Source of the DNA: Knoellia koreensis
GTDB lineage: Bacteria; Actinomycetota; Actinomycetes; Actinomycetales; Dermatophilaceae
Direction of reading: 5' to 3'
DNA length: 64,000 bases
Assembly (NCBI RefSeq): GCF_013041615.1
Contig: NZ_JABEPQ010000002.1
Location: forward strand, 682,001-746,000
The notes below the pieces were generated by a model that was not told the origin of the DNA, made no database searches, and saw only the letters and a list, made by a program, of their open reading frames with translations. Of the stretch, positions 31,532-40,179 are shown piece by piece (position 1 is the first letter of the stretch; each line of letters opens with the position of its first letter). Both the position numbers and the translations under genes were made by a program.

Positions 31532-34500
31532 TCAGCGAGCGGATGCGGCTCCCTGACCGGTGCCGACACGGGCGGCGTCGGAGACGCTCCCGAGGAGCAC
31601 GGCGCGGATCAGGTCGCTGGCCCACTGCAAGACTGCCGTGTCACGCAGGGGTTTGCCACCCACCCTCGCCGTCGTCGGCTTCGGCACGAGAATCGTATGG
31701 GTCGCGTCCTTGACCAACGACCTCGGGTAGAGCCGCTGCAGCCGCAGCTGGGCCGACTCGGGCAGGTCGACCGGCCCGAACCGCACGAAGTTGCCCTGCA
31801 CCGAGATGTCGGCGACACCGGCCGCCCGGGCGACGGTGCGCAGTCGCGCGACCTCGATGAGGTGCTGCACGGGCTCCGGCGGCGTGCCGTAGCGGTCCTG
31901 CAGCTCGGCCACGATCTCGGCGAGCTGGTCCTCGTCGACGACGCTCGCGAGCTTCTTGTAGGCCTCGAGCCGCAGCCGCTCCCCCGGCACGTAGTCGTGC
32001 GGCAGGTGGGCGTCCACCGGGAGCTCGATCTTGATCTCCGCCGGTGCCGTCTCACCCTCGCCGCGGAAGTCGGCCACGGCCTCGCCGACGAGGCGCACGT
32101 AGAGGTCGAACCCGACCCCCGCGATGTGCCCGGACTGCTCGCCGCCGAGCAGGTTGCCGGCGCCGCGGATCTCGAGGTCCTTCATCGCGACCTGCATGCC
32201 GGCACCGAGGTCGGTGTGGCTGGCGATGGTCTGGAGCCGGTCGTGCGCCGTCTCGGTGAGCGGCTTCTCCGGCGGGTAGAGGAAGTAGGAGTAGGCGCGC
32301 TCGCGACCACGCCCGACACGGCCACGCAGCTGGTGCAGCTGGGACAGGCCCAGAACGTCGGCGCGTTCGACGATGAGGGTGTTGGCGTTGGAGATGTCGA
32401 GACCGGTCTCGACGATCGTCGTGCAGACGAGGACGTCGAACTTCTTCTCCCAGAAGTCGACGACGACCTGCTCGAGCCGCTGCTCGCCCATCTTGCCGTG
32501 GGCGGTGGCGACGCGGGCCTCGGGCACGAGCTCGCGGATGCGGCTCGCGGCCTTCTCGATCGAGCTCACCTTGTTGTGCACGAGGAAGACCTGGCCGTCA
32601 CGCAGCAGCTCGCGCCGGATGGCGGCCACGACCTGCTTCTCGTCGTACGCGCCGACGTAGGTGAGGACGGGGTGCCGCTCCTCGGGAGGCGTTGCGAGAG
32701 TGGACATCTCACGTATGCCGGTCACGGCCATCTCGAGTGTGCGCGGGATCGGGGTGGCGGACATCGACAGGACGTCGACGGCGGTGCGCAGCGTCTTGAG
32801 CTGCTCCTTGTGCTCGACGCCGAACCGCTGCTCCTCGTCGATGACGACGAGTCCGAGGTCCTTGTACTTGATGTCGTTGGACAGCAGCCGGTGCGTGCCG
32901 ATGACGAGGTCGATCGACCCGTCGGCCAGCCCCGCGATCGTCTCGCGGGCCTCGCGGTCGCTCTGGAACCGCGACAGGGCCTTCACGGTCACGGGGAACT
33001 GGGCGTAGCGCTCGGCGAAGGTGTTGAGGTGCTGTTGCACGAGCAGGGTCGTCGGGACGAGCACCGCGACCTGCTTGCCCTCCTGGATCGCCTTGAACGC
33101 CGCGCGCACCGCGATCTCGGTCTTGCCGTAACCGACGTCGCCACAGATGAGGCGGTCCATGGGCACGGTGCGCTCCATGTCGGCCTTCACCTCGTCGATC
33201 GAGCTCAGCTGGTCGGGCGTCTCGACGTAGGCGAAGGCGTCCTCGAGCTCACGCTGCCACGGGGTGTCCGGCCCGAACGCGTGACCCGACGTCGCCATGC
33301 GCGCGGAGTAGAGCTGGATCAGCTCGGCCGCGATCTGCTTGACGTACTTGCGTGCCCGGCCCTTGGTCTGCTTCCAGTCCGAGCCGCCCATCTTGTTGAG
33401 CGTGGGCTGCTCGCCGCCGACGTAGCGGGTGACCTGGTCGAGCTGGTCGGTCGGCACGAACAGTCGGTCACCGGGCTGGCCGCGCTTGGACGCGGCGTAC
33501 TCGATGACGAGGTACTCCCGGGTCGCACCGCCCACCGTCCGCTGCACCATCTCGACGAACCGGCCGACACCGTGCTGCTCGTGCACGACGAAGTCACCGG
33601 GCTTGAGCTGGAGCGGGTCGACCTGGTTGCGGCGCCGCGACGGCATACGCCTCATGTCGCGCGTCGACCCGCCGCCTTGGCCCGCCGTGCCCGTGAGGTC
33701 GTTCTCGGTGAGCAGTGCGAACTTGCTTGTGGGACAAAGGAACCCGCTACCGACGGACCCCTGCGCCAGGTGCACGACACCATCGGCGAGGTCGGTGAGG
33801 TCGGCATCCAGACGGGCCGGCACCGACTCGCCCGCCAGCACCTCGGCCACCCGTCGCGCCAGACCGGGGCCTTCGGTCACCACGACGACGCGCCACCCGT
33901 CGGCCACCCACTGGCGGAAGTCGGCCACCGCCTCGGGCGTGCTCCCCCGGTAGCGGGGCGCCTCCTCGAGCCCGGTGTTGACGACGACCGCCTCACCGTC
34001 CACGACGTCGGCGAGCTCCTCGTCGGCGACGAACGGCGACAGGTCCCACCACGGCATACCGAGGTCGCGGGCGTGCGCCCGCAGGTCGGCGAGCGTCCAG
34101 AACGACGCCGTGCCCAACACGCCTTGCAGGTCGATCGGCACGGTGTTGCCGGCGGCCGCGTTGGCCCACCCCGCGTCGAGGAACTCCTGGCTGGTGGCGG
34201 CCAGGTCGTGGGCGCGGGTGCGGACGCGCTCGGGGTCGGTGAGGACCACGGCCGTCCGGTCGCGCAAGGTGTCGAGGACGCTCTCCATGCCGTCGACGAG
34301 GGCGGGGGCGAGCGACTCCATGCCCTCGACCGCGATGCCCTCGGCGAGCTTGCCGAGCAGGTCGGCGGCGCCGGGCAGCTGCTCGAGCAGCGCGGCGGCG
34401 CGTTCGCGGACCGACTCGGTCAGCAGCACCTCGCGGCACGGCGGGGCCCACAGGCCGTGCTCGGCGATCTCGAGGCTGCGCTGGTCGGCGACCTTGAACC

Positions 34501-35140
34501 AGCGGATCTCCTCGACCGTGTCGCCCCAGAACTCGACGCGCACCGGGTGGTCTTCTGTGGGCGGGAAGACGTCGAGGATGCCGCCGCGGACGGCGAACTC
34601 GCCGCGCCGCTCGACGAGGTCGGTGCGGGTGTATGCCGCGGCCGCGAGTCGTTCGACGACGTCCTCGAGGGGCGCGTCGTCACCGGCCCGCAGGGCCACG
34701 GGGGCGAGCTCGCCGAGCCCCTGGACGACGGGCTGGAGGACGGCGCGCACTGGTGCGACGACGATGTCGAGCGGCCCGTATGCCGCGTCGCTGGGGTCGG
34801 GGTGCGCCAGTCGCCGCAGGACGGCGAGCCGCTTGCCGACGGTGTCGCTGCGGGGACTCAGGCGTTCGTGCGGCAGCGTCTCCCAGGCCGGGAAGTCGGC
34901 GACGCGGTCGGCGTCGAGGAAGCAGCCGAGGGCGGCGACGAGGTCGTCGGCCTCGCGCGTGGTGGCGGTGATGACGAGCAACGGCCGGTCGGCGGCGCGG
35001 GCCATCGCGGCGATGAGCTCGGGGCGGGCACCCGCGGTGACGGCGAGGTCGGCGACCGGCTCACCGGCACGGGCGACGGCGAGCGCGCGACCGACGCCCG
35101 GATCGGCGGCGAGGACGTCGAGCAGTGGCGCGAGCGACAC
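31532..35140 (-). CDS. mfd: Transcription-repair coupling factor
   Basis: 1202 residues from GTG 35140, which follows AAGGAG; an in-frame ATG at 35206 lacks a binding site. The domains run in the usual order: UvrB-homology region (about 1-330), RNA-polymerase-interaction domain (HEQHGVGRFVEMVQR, YLVIEYAASKRGQPGDRLFVPTDQL, about 500-560), helicase motor with Walker A GDVGYGKTEIAVRAAF and motif II DEEQRFGVEHKEQ, motif VI QLRGRVGRGRERAYSYFL, and a C-terminal TRCF domain. It removes RNA polymerase stalled at DNA damage and recruits UvrA. It leads the mfd-SurA-like-mazG run. Confidence 0.97.
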   Translation of the reverse strand: MSLAPLLDVLAADPGVGRALAVARAGEPVADLAVTAGARPELIAAMARAADRPLLVITATTREADDLVAALGCFLDADRVADFPAWETLPHERLSPRSDTVGKRLAVLRRLAHPDPSDAAYGPLDIVVAPVRAVLQPVVQGLGELAPVALRAGDDAPLEDVVERLAAAAYTRTDLVERRGEFAVRGGILDVFPPTEDHPVRVEFWGDTVEEIRWFKVADQRSLEIAEHGLWAPPCREVLLTESVRERAAALLEQLPGAADLLGKLAEGIAVEGMESLAPALVDGMESVLDTLRDRTAVVLTDPERVRTRAHDLAATSQEFLDAGWANAAAGNTVPIDLQGVLGTASFWTLADLRAHARDLGMPWWDLSPFVADEELADVVDGEAVVVNTGLEEAPRYRGSTPEAVADFRQWVADGWRVVVVTEGPGLARRVAEVLAGESVPARLDADLTDLADGVVHLAQGSVGSGFLCPTSKFALLTENDLTGTAGQGGGSTRDMRRMPSRRRNQVDPLQLKPGDFVVHEQHGVGRFVEMVQRTVGGATREYLVIEYAASKRGQPGDRLFVPTDQLDQVTRYVGGEQPTLNKMGGSDWKQTKGRARKYVKQIAAELIQLYSARMATSGHAFGPDTPWQRELEDAFAYVETPDQLSSIDEVKADMERTVPMDRLICGDVGYGKTEIAVRAAFKAIQEGKQVAVLVPTTLLVQQHLNTFAERYAQFPVTVKALSRFQSDREARETIAGLADGSIDLVIGTHRLLSNDIKYKDLGLVVIDEEQRFGVEHKEQLKTLRTAVDVLSMSATPIPRTLEMAVTGIREMSTLATPPEERHPVLTYVGAYDEKQVVAAIRRELLRDGQVFLVHNKVSSIEKAASRIRELVPEARVATAHGKMGEQRLEQVVVDFWEKKFDVLVCTTIVETGLDISNANTLIVERADVLGLSQLHQLRGRVGRGRERAYSYFLYPPEKPLTETAHDRLQTIASHTDLGAGMQVAMKDLEIRGAGNLLGGEQSGHIAGVGFDLYVRLVGEAVADFRGEGETAPAEIKIELPVDAHLPHDYVPGERLRLEAYKKLASVVDEDQLAEIVAELQDRYGTPPEPVQHLIEVARLRTVARAAGVADISVQGNFVRFGPVDLPESAQLRLQRLYPRSLVKDATHTILVPKPTTARVGGKPLRDTAVLQWASDLIRAVLLGSVSDAARVGTGQGAASAR

Positions 35141-35345
35141 GGGGTGGTTCTCCTTGGCAGGACAGCGCGAAAGCCCCAACAGAAGTATCTGGTGGGGGTG
35201 ACTCACAGGCTAACGCCGGGCACCGACGGTTGCTTCCGCGTGGTCCGCCCTCCGACGTTTGCATGAGGCGCGGCGCAGGTCTCCCCCCGACCATGGACTG
35301 TCGGTTGTGTACGTACAGGGGGACTTGGGGCGCATGAGGAGCGGA

Positions 35346-35795
35346 ATGCCGGGGCTGGCAGCGGTTCGAGGCGATGACATGGTGCGGGGTTACGTGCCCG
35401 GCGTCTTCGACCTCTTCCACGTTGGTCACCTCAACATCCTGCGCATGGCTCGCGAGCACTGTGACTGGTTGATCGCCGGCGTCGTGACCGACGACAAGGC
35501 GCTGCGCGCCAAGGGCAAGCGACCCGTGGTGCCGCTGGAGGAGCGGGCGGCCATCCTCGAGCACGTCACGCTGGTCGACGAGGTCGTCGTGGAGCACCAC
35601 CCGAGCAAGCTCGACGTGTGGCGCGAGCACCCGTTCGACGTGATCTTCAAGGGCGACGACTGGCGCGGCACGGCCAAGGGCGAGCAGCTCGAGGCGGACT
35701 TCGCCACGGTCGGGGTCGAGGTCGTCTACTTCCCTTACACCATCCACACCTCGAGCACGTTGCTGCGCGCGACGCTGGAGACCAACGCGTCCTGA
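35346..35795 (+). CDS. TagD-like cytidylyltransferase (nucleotidyltransferase superfamily)
   Basis: 149 residues from ATG 35346, 4 nt after GAGGAG; ATGs at 35334 and 35379 are alternatives. It has the HxGH motif in GVFDLFHVGHLNILRMA (about residue 23), RPVVPLEERAAILEHVTLVDEVV, GDDWRGTAKG and the STT-type closing motif HTSSTLLRATL. This matches CTP:alcohol-phosphate or sugar-phosphate cytidylyltransferases of the glycerol-3-phosphate (TagD) kind; the exact substrate is undetermined. It is the first rightward gene after mfd and probably belongs functionally to the polysaccharide cluster, where a CDP-alcohol phosphotransferase (39457-40179) could use its product. A TGTACGTACA palindrome (35309-35318) sits upstream. 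Confidence 0.82.
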   Translation: MPGLAAVRGDDMVRGYVPGVFDLFHVGHLNILRMAREHCDWLIAGVVTDDKALRAKGKRPVVPLEERAAILEHVTLVDEVVVEHHPSKLDVWREHPFDVIFKGDDWRGTAKGEQLEADFATVGVEVVYFPYTIHTSSTLLRATLETNAS

Positions 35796-36086
35796 ACCAG
35801 GCACCAGAGGCGCCTGAAACCGCCCTGGAGAGCCCGCGGCATACCAGCGAGACACGCACTGGGTCCGTGCGTTTACGTGTGATCTGGCCCACTTCTGGGT
35901 AGCGATCCGTGTGCGTTTGTGCGCATTACACCGTATTCCGTTCGTCCTTTCGGCTGATCCTTTCTCCGTCATTTGGTTTACTACCGCGTGGCTGCCGGGC
36001 CATCTCGGCACCATCGCTGTCGACGAACCCTCATCGACAGCAACCACGAGCGGATGCAGGGGCCGAAACGGAAAGGCCGACATCCC
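35796..36086. promoter_or_regulatory. 291-bp leader region before the beta-helix gene
   Basis: No gene is seen. The stretch 35930-35990 is clearly less GC-rich than its surroundings and probably holds a promoter. A perfect hairpin, GCTGTCGA (36016-36023) with TCGACAGC (36034-36041), lies about 45 bp before the GTG start. A copy of the dispersed octamer is near 35837. I compared the region with c-di-AMP (ydaO) and c-di-GMP riboswitch patterns and saw no convincing match. Confidence 0.45.
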
Positions 36087-38195
36087 GTGTCGACAAGCAC
36101 TCCCCCCACCCCCACGCACTCCACCCCTCGCCTTCGGCAGCACGGCGTGCGCTTGCTCGCTGCCAGCCTCGCGACCGCGACCGCGGTCGTCGTCCTCCCG
36201 TCCGTCGACCAGCGCCTCGCCGACACCGCGTCGGCGCGCCCGCTGGGTCCGACCTCCACGACCACCAAGATCACGTGGAAGCGGTCCGGGACCGCGACGA
36301 GCCCGACCACGACGACGCCGAGCGCGCCGGTGCCGACGACCCCGACGCCGAGCACTCCTCCGCCGACGACGACCGTCCCGGCCACGCCGACGTCCATCCC
36401 GACCTCGGCCACCCAGACGCTGACCCAGTCCAGCGCACCGCCGGCCGGTGCCCTGTTCGTCGCGACGAACGGCGCGGACACCAACCCCGGCACCGCGGCC
36501 CAGCCGCTGGCCACGCTGGCCAAGGCCCTGACCCGGGCGCAGGCCGGGCAGACGGTCGTCGTCCGTGGCGGCGTCTACCGGCAGGGCATCGCCGGCCCGG
36601 TCGACACCAGCCTCGGCACCACCTGGTCCACGCCGGCCGCCAACGTCACGATCCAGGGCTACCCGGGCGAGACGGCGTGGTTCGACGGCACCGACGCCGT
36701 GTCGGGCTGGCGTGCCGACAGCAGCACCCGCTGGTCCGCCCCCTGGTCGACGCCGACGTTCTGCGGCGGTCGCTACTACGAGAAGGCCGTCTTCACCGCG
36801 CAGACCATGGCCGGCCCGTGCAGCCACCCCGACATGCTGGTGCCGGGAACCGCCACCGGGAGCCCGCAGATGCTGTTCCGCAACGGTGTGCAGCTCACCG
36901 AGGTGGACGCCGCCAGCAAGGTCACGGCCAACACCTTCTTCTACGACCACGGCGCGCGCCGCCTCGTCGTCGGAGCCGACCCGGCCGGCCAGACCATGCA
37001 GGCCGCCAAGCGCGCGCAGGCCCTGGCGATCTACAACACCACCGGCCTGACCATCAAGAACATCGGCTTCCGCCGCTACGGCAGCAACGAGTTCACCAAC
37101 GCCACCAGTGGCGCGGTCGCGCTCAACAAGGTCACCGGCGCCGTCCTCGACGGTGTCGCCTTCACCCAGAACGCCGGCGGCGGCCTCCTCGGCTGGCAGG
37201 CCAAGAAGCTCACGGTGCGGCACTCGTTCCTGTCGCTCAACGGCTTCGACGGCATGCTCGCCAACGGGTCGCGACGCGAGGCGCTCGCCAACCCCAGCGC
37301 AGGCATCCGCGACGACGTCCTGGTGGAGAACAGCCGGCTCGACGGCAACAACACCGACGGTTTCGGCCCGAACTGCGCGGCCTCCTGCGCCTCGGCCGGC
37401 GCCAAGTTCACCCAGATGGTCGGCTTCACCCTCCGGGACAACTCGTTCTCACACAACGGTGGGAACAAGGCCGCCGGCTTCTGGTGCGACCTCGCGTGCA
37501 CCGAGGGTCGCATCTACAACAACGCCTTCGTCTCGAATGCCGCCGAGGGCCTCTTCTACGAGGTGAGCGACCGCGGCACGATCGCGTCGAACGTCATGGT
37601 GGGCAACGGTTTCGCGGTCAAGGGCTCGGGCCTGATGGTCAGTGCCGCCAACACCCGGATCTACAACAACACCATCGCCGGGAACTACAACAACGTCCTC
37701 ATCTACGACGACACCCGGGTGCCCGGTGCGCAGGTCGGCCCCGACACCGCCAACGTCGTGTTCGCGAACAACGTCGTCACCCGTGGCGCCTCGGGTCGGC
37801 CGCAGGTCACCTTCCGCGCCGCGCAGACCAAGCCCAGCGCCTTCATGAAGTTCTTCGACTACAACACCTACCACCGGCCCTCGGGCACGGCGACCTGGTG
37901 GCTGAACTGGGAGGAGACGGCCTACGTCAACGGCCTGTACGACTACCCGGCGCAGCTCGCCAAGGCCAGGAGCCCGCTGTCGACGCATGACACCTACAGC
38001 ACCGTGAGCACGGACCCGTACTTCGTGTCCGCGTCCACGTCCGACTACCGCCTGCAGTCCACGTCGGTCGCGGGAGCGTCCGTGGCACTGCCGAGCGACA
38101 TCGCCACGATGCTGCACGTCTCGCCGACGGGTGCCGGGCGCGGGGCGCTGCTACCGGCCGAGGCAGCCACGGCCGCCCAGCCGATCGTGCGCTGA
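36087..38195 (+). CDS. Secreted right-handed parallel beta-helix protein
   Basis: 702 residues from GTG 36087 (GGAAAGG upstream). A signal peptide follows (GVRLLAASLATATAVVVLPSV, about 20-40). Next is a Thr/Pro-rich linker, about residues 60-125, likely O-mannosylated. After that come LFVATNGADTNPGTAAQPLATLAKALTRAQAGQTVVVRGGVY, the opening of DUF1565/pectate-lyase-like beta helices, and many NxTxxx-turn repeats (IYNTTGLTIKNIGFRRYG, VLVENSRLDGNNTDGFGP, IYNNAFVSN, VFANNVVTRG). Such proteins bind, cut or epimerise polysaccharides. No catalytic residues can be assigned. Placement at the edge of the polysaccharide cluster suggests it acts on that polymer (inference). Strong terminator downstream. 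Confidence 0.85.
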   Translation: MSTSTPPTPTHSTPRLRQHGVRLLAASLATATAVVVLPSVDQRLADTASARPLGPTSTTTKITWKRSGTATSPTTTTPSAPVPTTPTPSTPPPTTTVPATPTSIPTSATQTLTQSSAPPAGALFVATNGADTNPGTAAQPLATLAKALTRAQAGQTVVVRGGVYRQGIAGPVDTSLGTTWSTPAANVTIQGYPGETAWFDGTDAVSGWRADSSTRWSAPWSTPTFCGGRYYEKAVFTAQTMAGPCSHPDMLVPGTATGSPQMLFRNGVQLTEVDAASKVTANTFFYDHGARRLVVGADPAGQTMQAAKRAQALAIYNTTGLTIKNIGFRRYGSNEFTNATSGAVALNKVTGAVLDGVAFTQNAGGGLLGWQAKKLTVRHSFLSLNGFDGMLANGSRREALANPSAGIRDDVLVENSRLDGNNTDGFGPNCAASCASAGAKFTQMVGFTLRDNSFSHNGGNKAAGFWCDLACTEGRIYNNAFVSNAAEGLFYEVSDRGTIASNVMVGNGFAVKGSGLMVSAANTRIYNNTIAGNYNNVLIYDDTRVPGAQVGPDTANVVFANNVVTRGASGRPQVTFRAAQTKPSAFMKFFDYNTYHRPSGTATWWLNWEETAYVNGLYDYPAQLAKARSPLSTHDTYSTVSTDPYFVSASTSDYRLQSTSVAGASVALPSDIATMLHVSPTGAGRGALLPAEAATAAQPIVR

Positions 38196-38200
38196 CCGGA

Positions 38201-38249
38201 CATCCATGGGAGTCCCCCGCGGGGAGGGGCGCGGGGGCTCCTACGGATG
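38201..38249. terminator. Terminator after the beta-helix gene
   Basis: GGAGTCCCCCGC (38209-38220) pairs with GCGGGGGCTCC (38231-38241), with one bulged T. The stem continues after a 3-nt internal loop as CATCC (38201-38205) with GGATG (38245-38249). Confidence 0.75.
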
Positions 38250-38344
38250 ACGTAGCCCGTTGGCGCAGCGGCAACCTAGGGTTAACCCATGGGGGCTGAC
38301 TTCACTTGCCGCGATCGACACGTGGGCTGTGAGGGTGATGACTG

Positions 38345-39460
38345 ATGCGCATCGCCATGATCGGCACGCGCGGCGTCCCGGCGCGCTACGGGGGTTTCGA
38401 GACGTGCATCGAGGAGGTCGGCAAGCGCCTCGTCGCTGACGGCCACGAGGTGACGGTGTTCTGTCGGAGGGGACCCGACGGTCCGAGCCCCGACCCCTAC
38501 CTCGGGATGCGCACGGTCACGCTCCCGGCCCTGCGGGTCCGGGCCGGCGAGACGCTCAGCCACACGGCCCTGTCGGCCCTGTACCTCATGGTGCGTGAGC
38601 GGCCGGACGCGGCGATCGTGTTCAACGCGGCGAACGCGCCCTTCCTGCCGCTGCTGCGTGCCCGCGGCATACCGGTCGCCACGCACGTGGACGGGCTGGA
38701 GTGGCGTCGAGGCAAGTGGGGTCGCTGGGGCAAGACCTACTACCTGCGCGCCGAGAGGTGGGCGGTTCGCTGGTCTGACGCGCTCATCGCCGACGCGCAG
38801 GGCATTGCCGACTACTACCTCGAGAAGTTCGACGCGCGGACCCGCCTGCTCACCTACGGCGCACCGCGGATCAGCGCACGTCCCGAGGCGCTCGAGGAGC
38901 TGGGCCTGTCGGCCCGGGGCTACCACCTGGTCGTGGCCCGGTTCGAGCCCGAGAACCACGTGGCGGAGATCGTGGAGGGGTATGCCGCGAGCGACGCCTC
39001 CCTGCCAGTGGTCGTCGTGGGCGATGCCCCGTATGCCGCGTCCTACCGCGCGCGGGTGCGCGCGGCCGGCGACGACCGGGTCCGCTTCCTCGGCTCCGTC
39101 TGGGACCAGGACCTGCTCGACCAGCTCTACGCCAACTGCTTCGTCTACTGGCACGGCCACTCGGTCGGCGGCACGAACCCGTCCCTGCTGCGCGCGCTCG
39201 GGGCCGGTGCAGCGACGTGCGCCTACGACGTCAACTTCAACCGCGAGGTGCTGCGCGAGTCCGGGTTGTACTGGACCACCCCCGCAGATGTCCGCGAGCT
39301 GCTGGAGAAGAGCGAGGTCGACCGCGAGCTGACCCTCGCCCGGGGGCGCGCGGCGGCGCTGGAGGCCGCGCGGTACGACTGGGACGACACCACCCGCGGT
39401 TACGCAAAGCTGTGCGCCGACCTGGCGTGCGGGCGGGAGATCAGCCCGGTGACGGCATGA
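38345..39460 (+). CDS. Glycosyltransferase, GT4 with DUF1972 N-terminus
   Basis: 371 residues from ATG 38345. MRIAMIGTRGVPARYGGFETCIEEVGKRL is the DUF1972 signature found in rhamnosyl- and other hexosyltransferases of surface polysaccharides. The C-terminal nucleotide-sugar domain has VVARFEPENHVAEIVEG and HGHSVGGTNPSLLRALGAG, the GT4 donor-binding glutamate region being replaced by the G-T-N-P-S-L pattern typical of this subfamily. It acts on the cytoplasmic face of the membrane on an undecaprenyl-linked acceptor. It overlaps the CDP-alcohol phosphotransferase by ATGA and heads a three-gene rightward operon. Confidence 0.88.
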   Translation: MRIAMIGTRGVPARYGGFETCIEEVGKRLVADGHEVTVFCRRGPDGPSPDPYLGMRTVTLPALRVRAGETLSHTALSALYLMVRERPDAAIVFNAANAPFLPLLRARGIPVATHVDGLEWRRGKWGRWGKTYYLRAERWAVRWSDALIADAQGIADYYLEKFDARTRLLTYGAPRISARPEALEELGLSARGYHLVVARFEPENHVAEIVEGYAASDASLPVVVVGDAPYAASYRARVRAAGDDRVRFLGSVWDQDLLDQLYANCFVYWHGHSVGGTNPSLLRALGAGAATCAYDVNFNREVLRESGLYWTTPADVRELLEKSEVDRELTLARGRAAALEAARYDWDDTTRGYAKLCADLACGREISPVTA

Positions 39461-40179
39461 GCTTCCGCGACACCCGGACCCAGCTGCGCGGCGTCGGCAA
39501 GCCGGCTGCGGGGGCGCCGGCATACTCGCGTTTCGTCAACCGCCCCGCCGGGCGGTGGATCGCCGCCACGGCATACCACCTCGGCCTCACGCCGAACCAG
39601 GTCACGGCCATCAGCGGCCTCTTCTCCCTCGGGGCCATCGTCGTCCTCCTCCTGGCTCCCATCACCGTGGCGACCGGGGTCGTCGTGGCCGCGCTGCTCG
39701 CGGTGGGCTACGCCTTCGACTCTGCGGACGGTCAGCTGGCCAGACTGCGCGGCGGCGGGTCGCCCCAGGGCGAGTGGCTGGACCACGTCGTCGACTGCGT
39801 GAAGATCAGCGCCCTGCACCTGAGTGTGTTCGTGGCCCTGTCCCGGAGCGAGCACCACGAACGGTGGGCCTTGCTGGCCTTGCTGTGGGTCCTCGTGGGC
39901 AACACCTTCTTCTTCACCTTCATCGCGACCGACCTGCTGGGGCGGGTCGAGCGGGCCCGCGCCGGCACCGCGCCCCCGCCGCCGCGACAACCGTCGACGG
40001 TGCGGTCGCTGCTGTCGGTGCCGACGGACTACGGGCTCCTGTGCGTCGCGTTCCTGCTGTGGGGCTTCACCCCCGCGTTCCTCGTCGCCTACGGCCTGCT
40101 GCTGGCCGGGACGGCGGGCTACCTCATGCTCGGTCTGCCCAAGTGGTTCAGGGACATGGGACGGCTGAGGGGCGCGTAG
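39457..40179 (+). CDS. CDP-alcohol phosphatidyltransferase-family membrane enzyme
   Basis: 240 residues from ATG 39457. The family signature is complete: FDSADGQLARLRGGGSPQGEWLDHVVD carries D-x2-D-G-x2-A-R-x8-G-x3-D-x3-D. The substrate helix NRPAGRWIAATAYHLGLTPNQVT (R and TPN) precedes it. About six membrane segments are visible. Members move an alcohol-phosphate or phosphatidyl group from a CDP carrier. In a polysaccharide cluster, between two glycosyltransferases and near a cytidylyltransferase, it may attach a phospho-alcohol such as inositol or glycerol phosphate to a lipid or sugar (inference). Confidence 0.9.
   Translation: MSFRDTRTQLRGVGKPAAGAPAYSRFVNRPAGRWIAATAYHLGLTPNQVTAISGLFSLGAIVVLLLAPITVATGVVVAALLAVGYAFDSADGQLARLRGGGSPQGEWLDHVVDCVKISALHLSVFVALSRSEHHERWALLALLWVLVGNTFFFTFIATDLLGRVERARAGTAPPPPRQPSTVRSLLSVPTDYGLLCVAFLLWGFTPAFLVAYGLLLAGTAGYLMLGLPKWFRDMGRLRGA

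Noticed and set aside
31400-35266. 1288-codon open frame on the plus strand
   Set aside because: Antisense shadow of mfd.
35930-36086. ydaO (c-di-AMP) or GEMM (c-di-GMP) riboswitch before the beta-helix gene
   Set aside because: A few short words look similar, but the conserved core segments could not be laid out.
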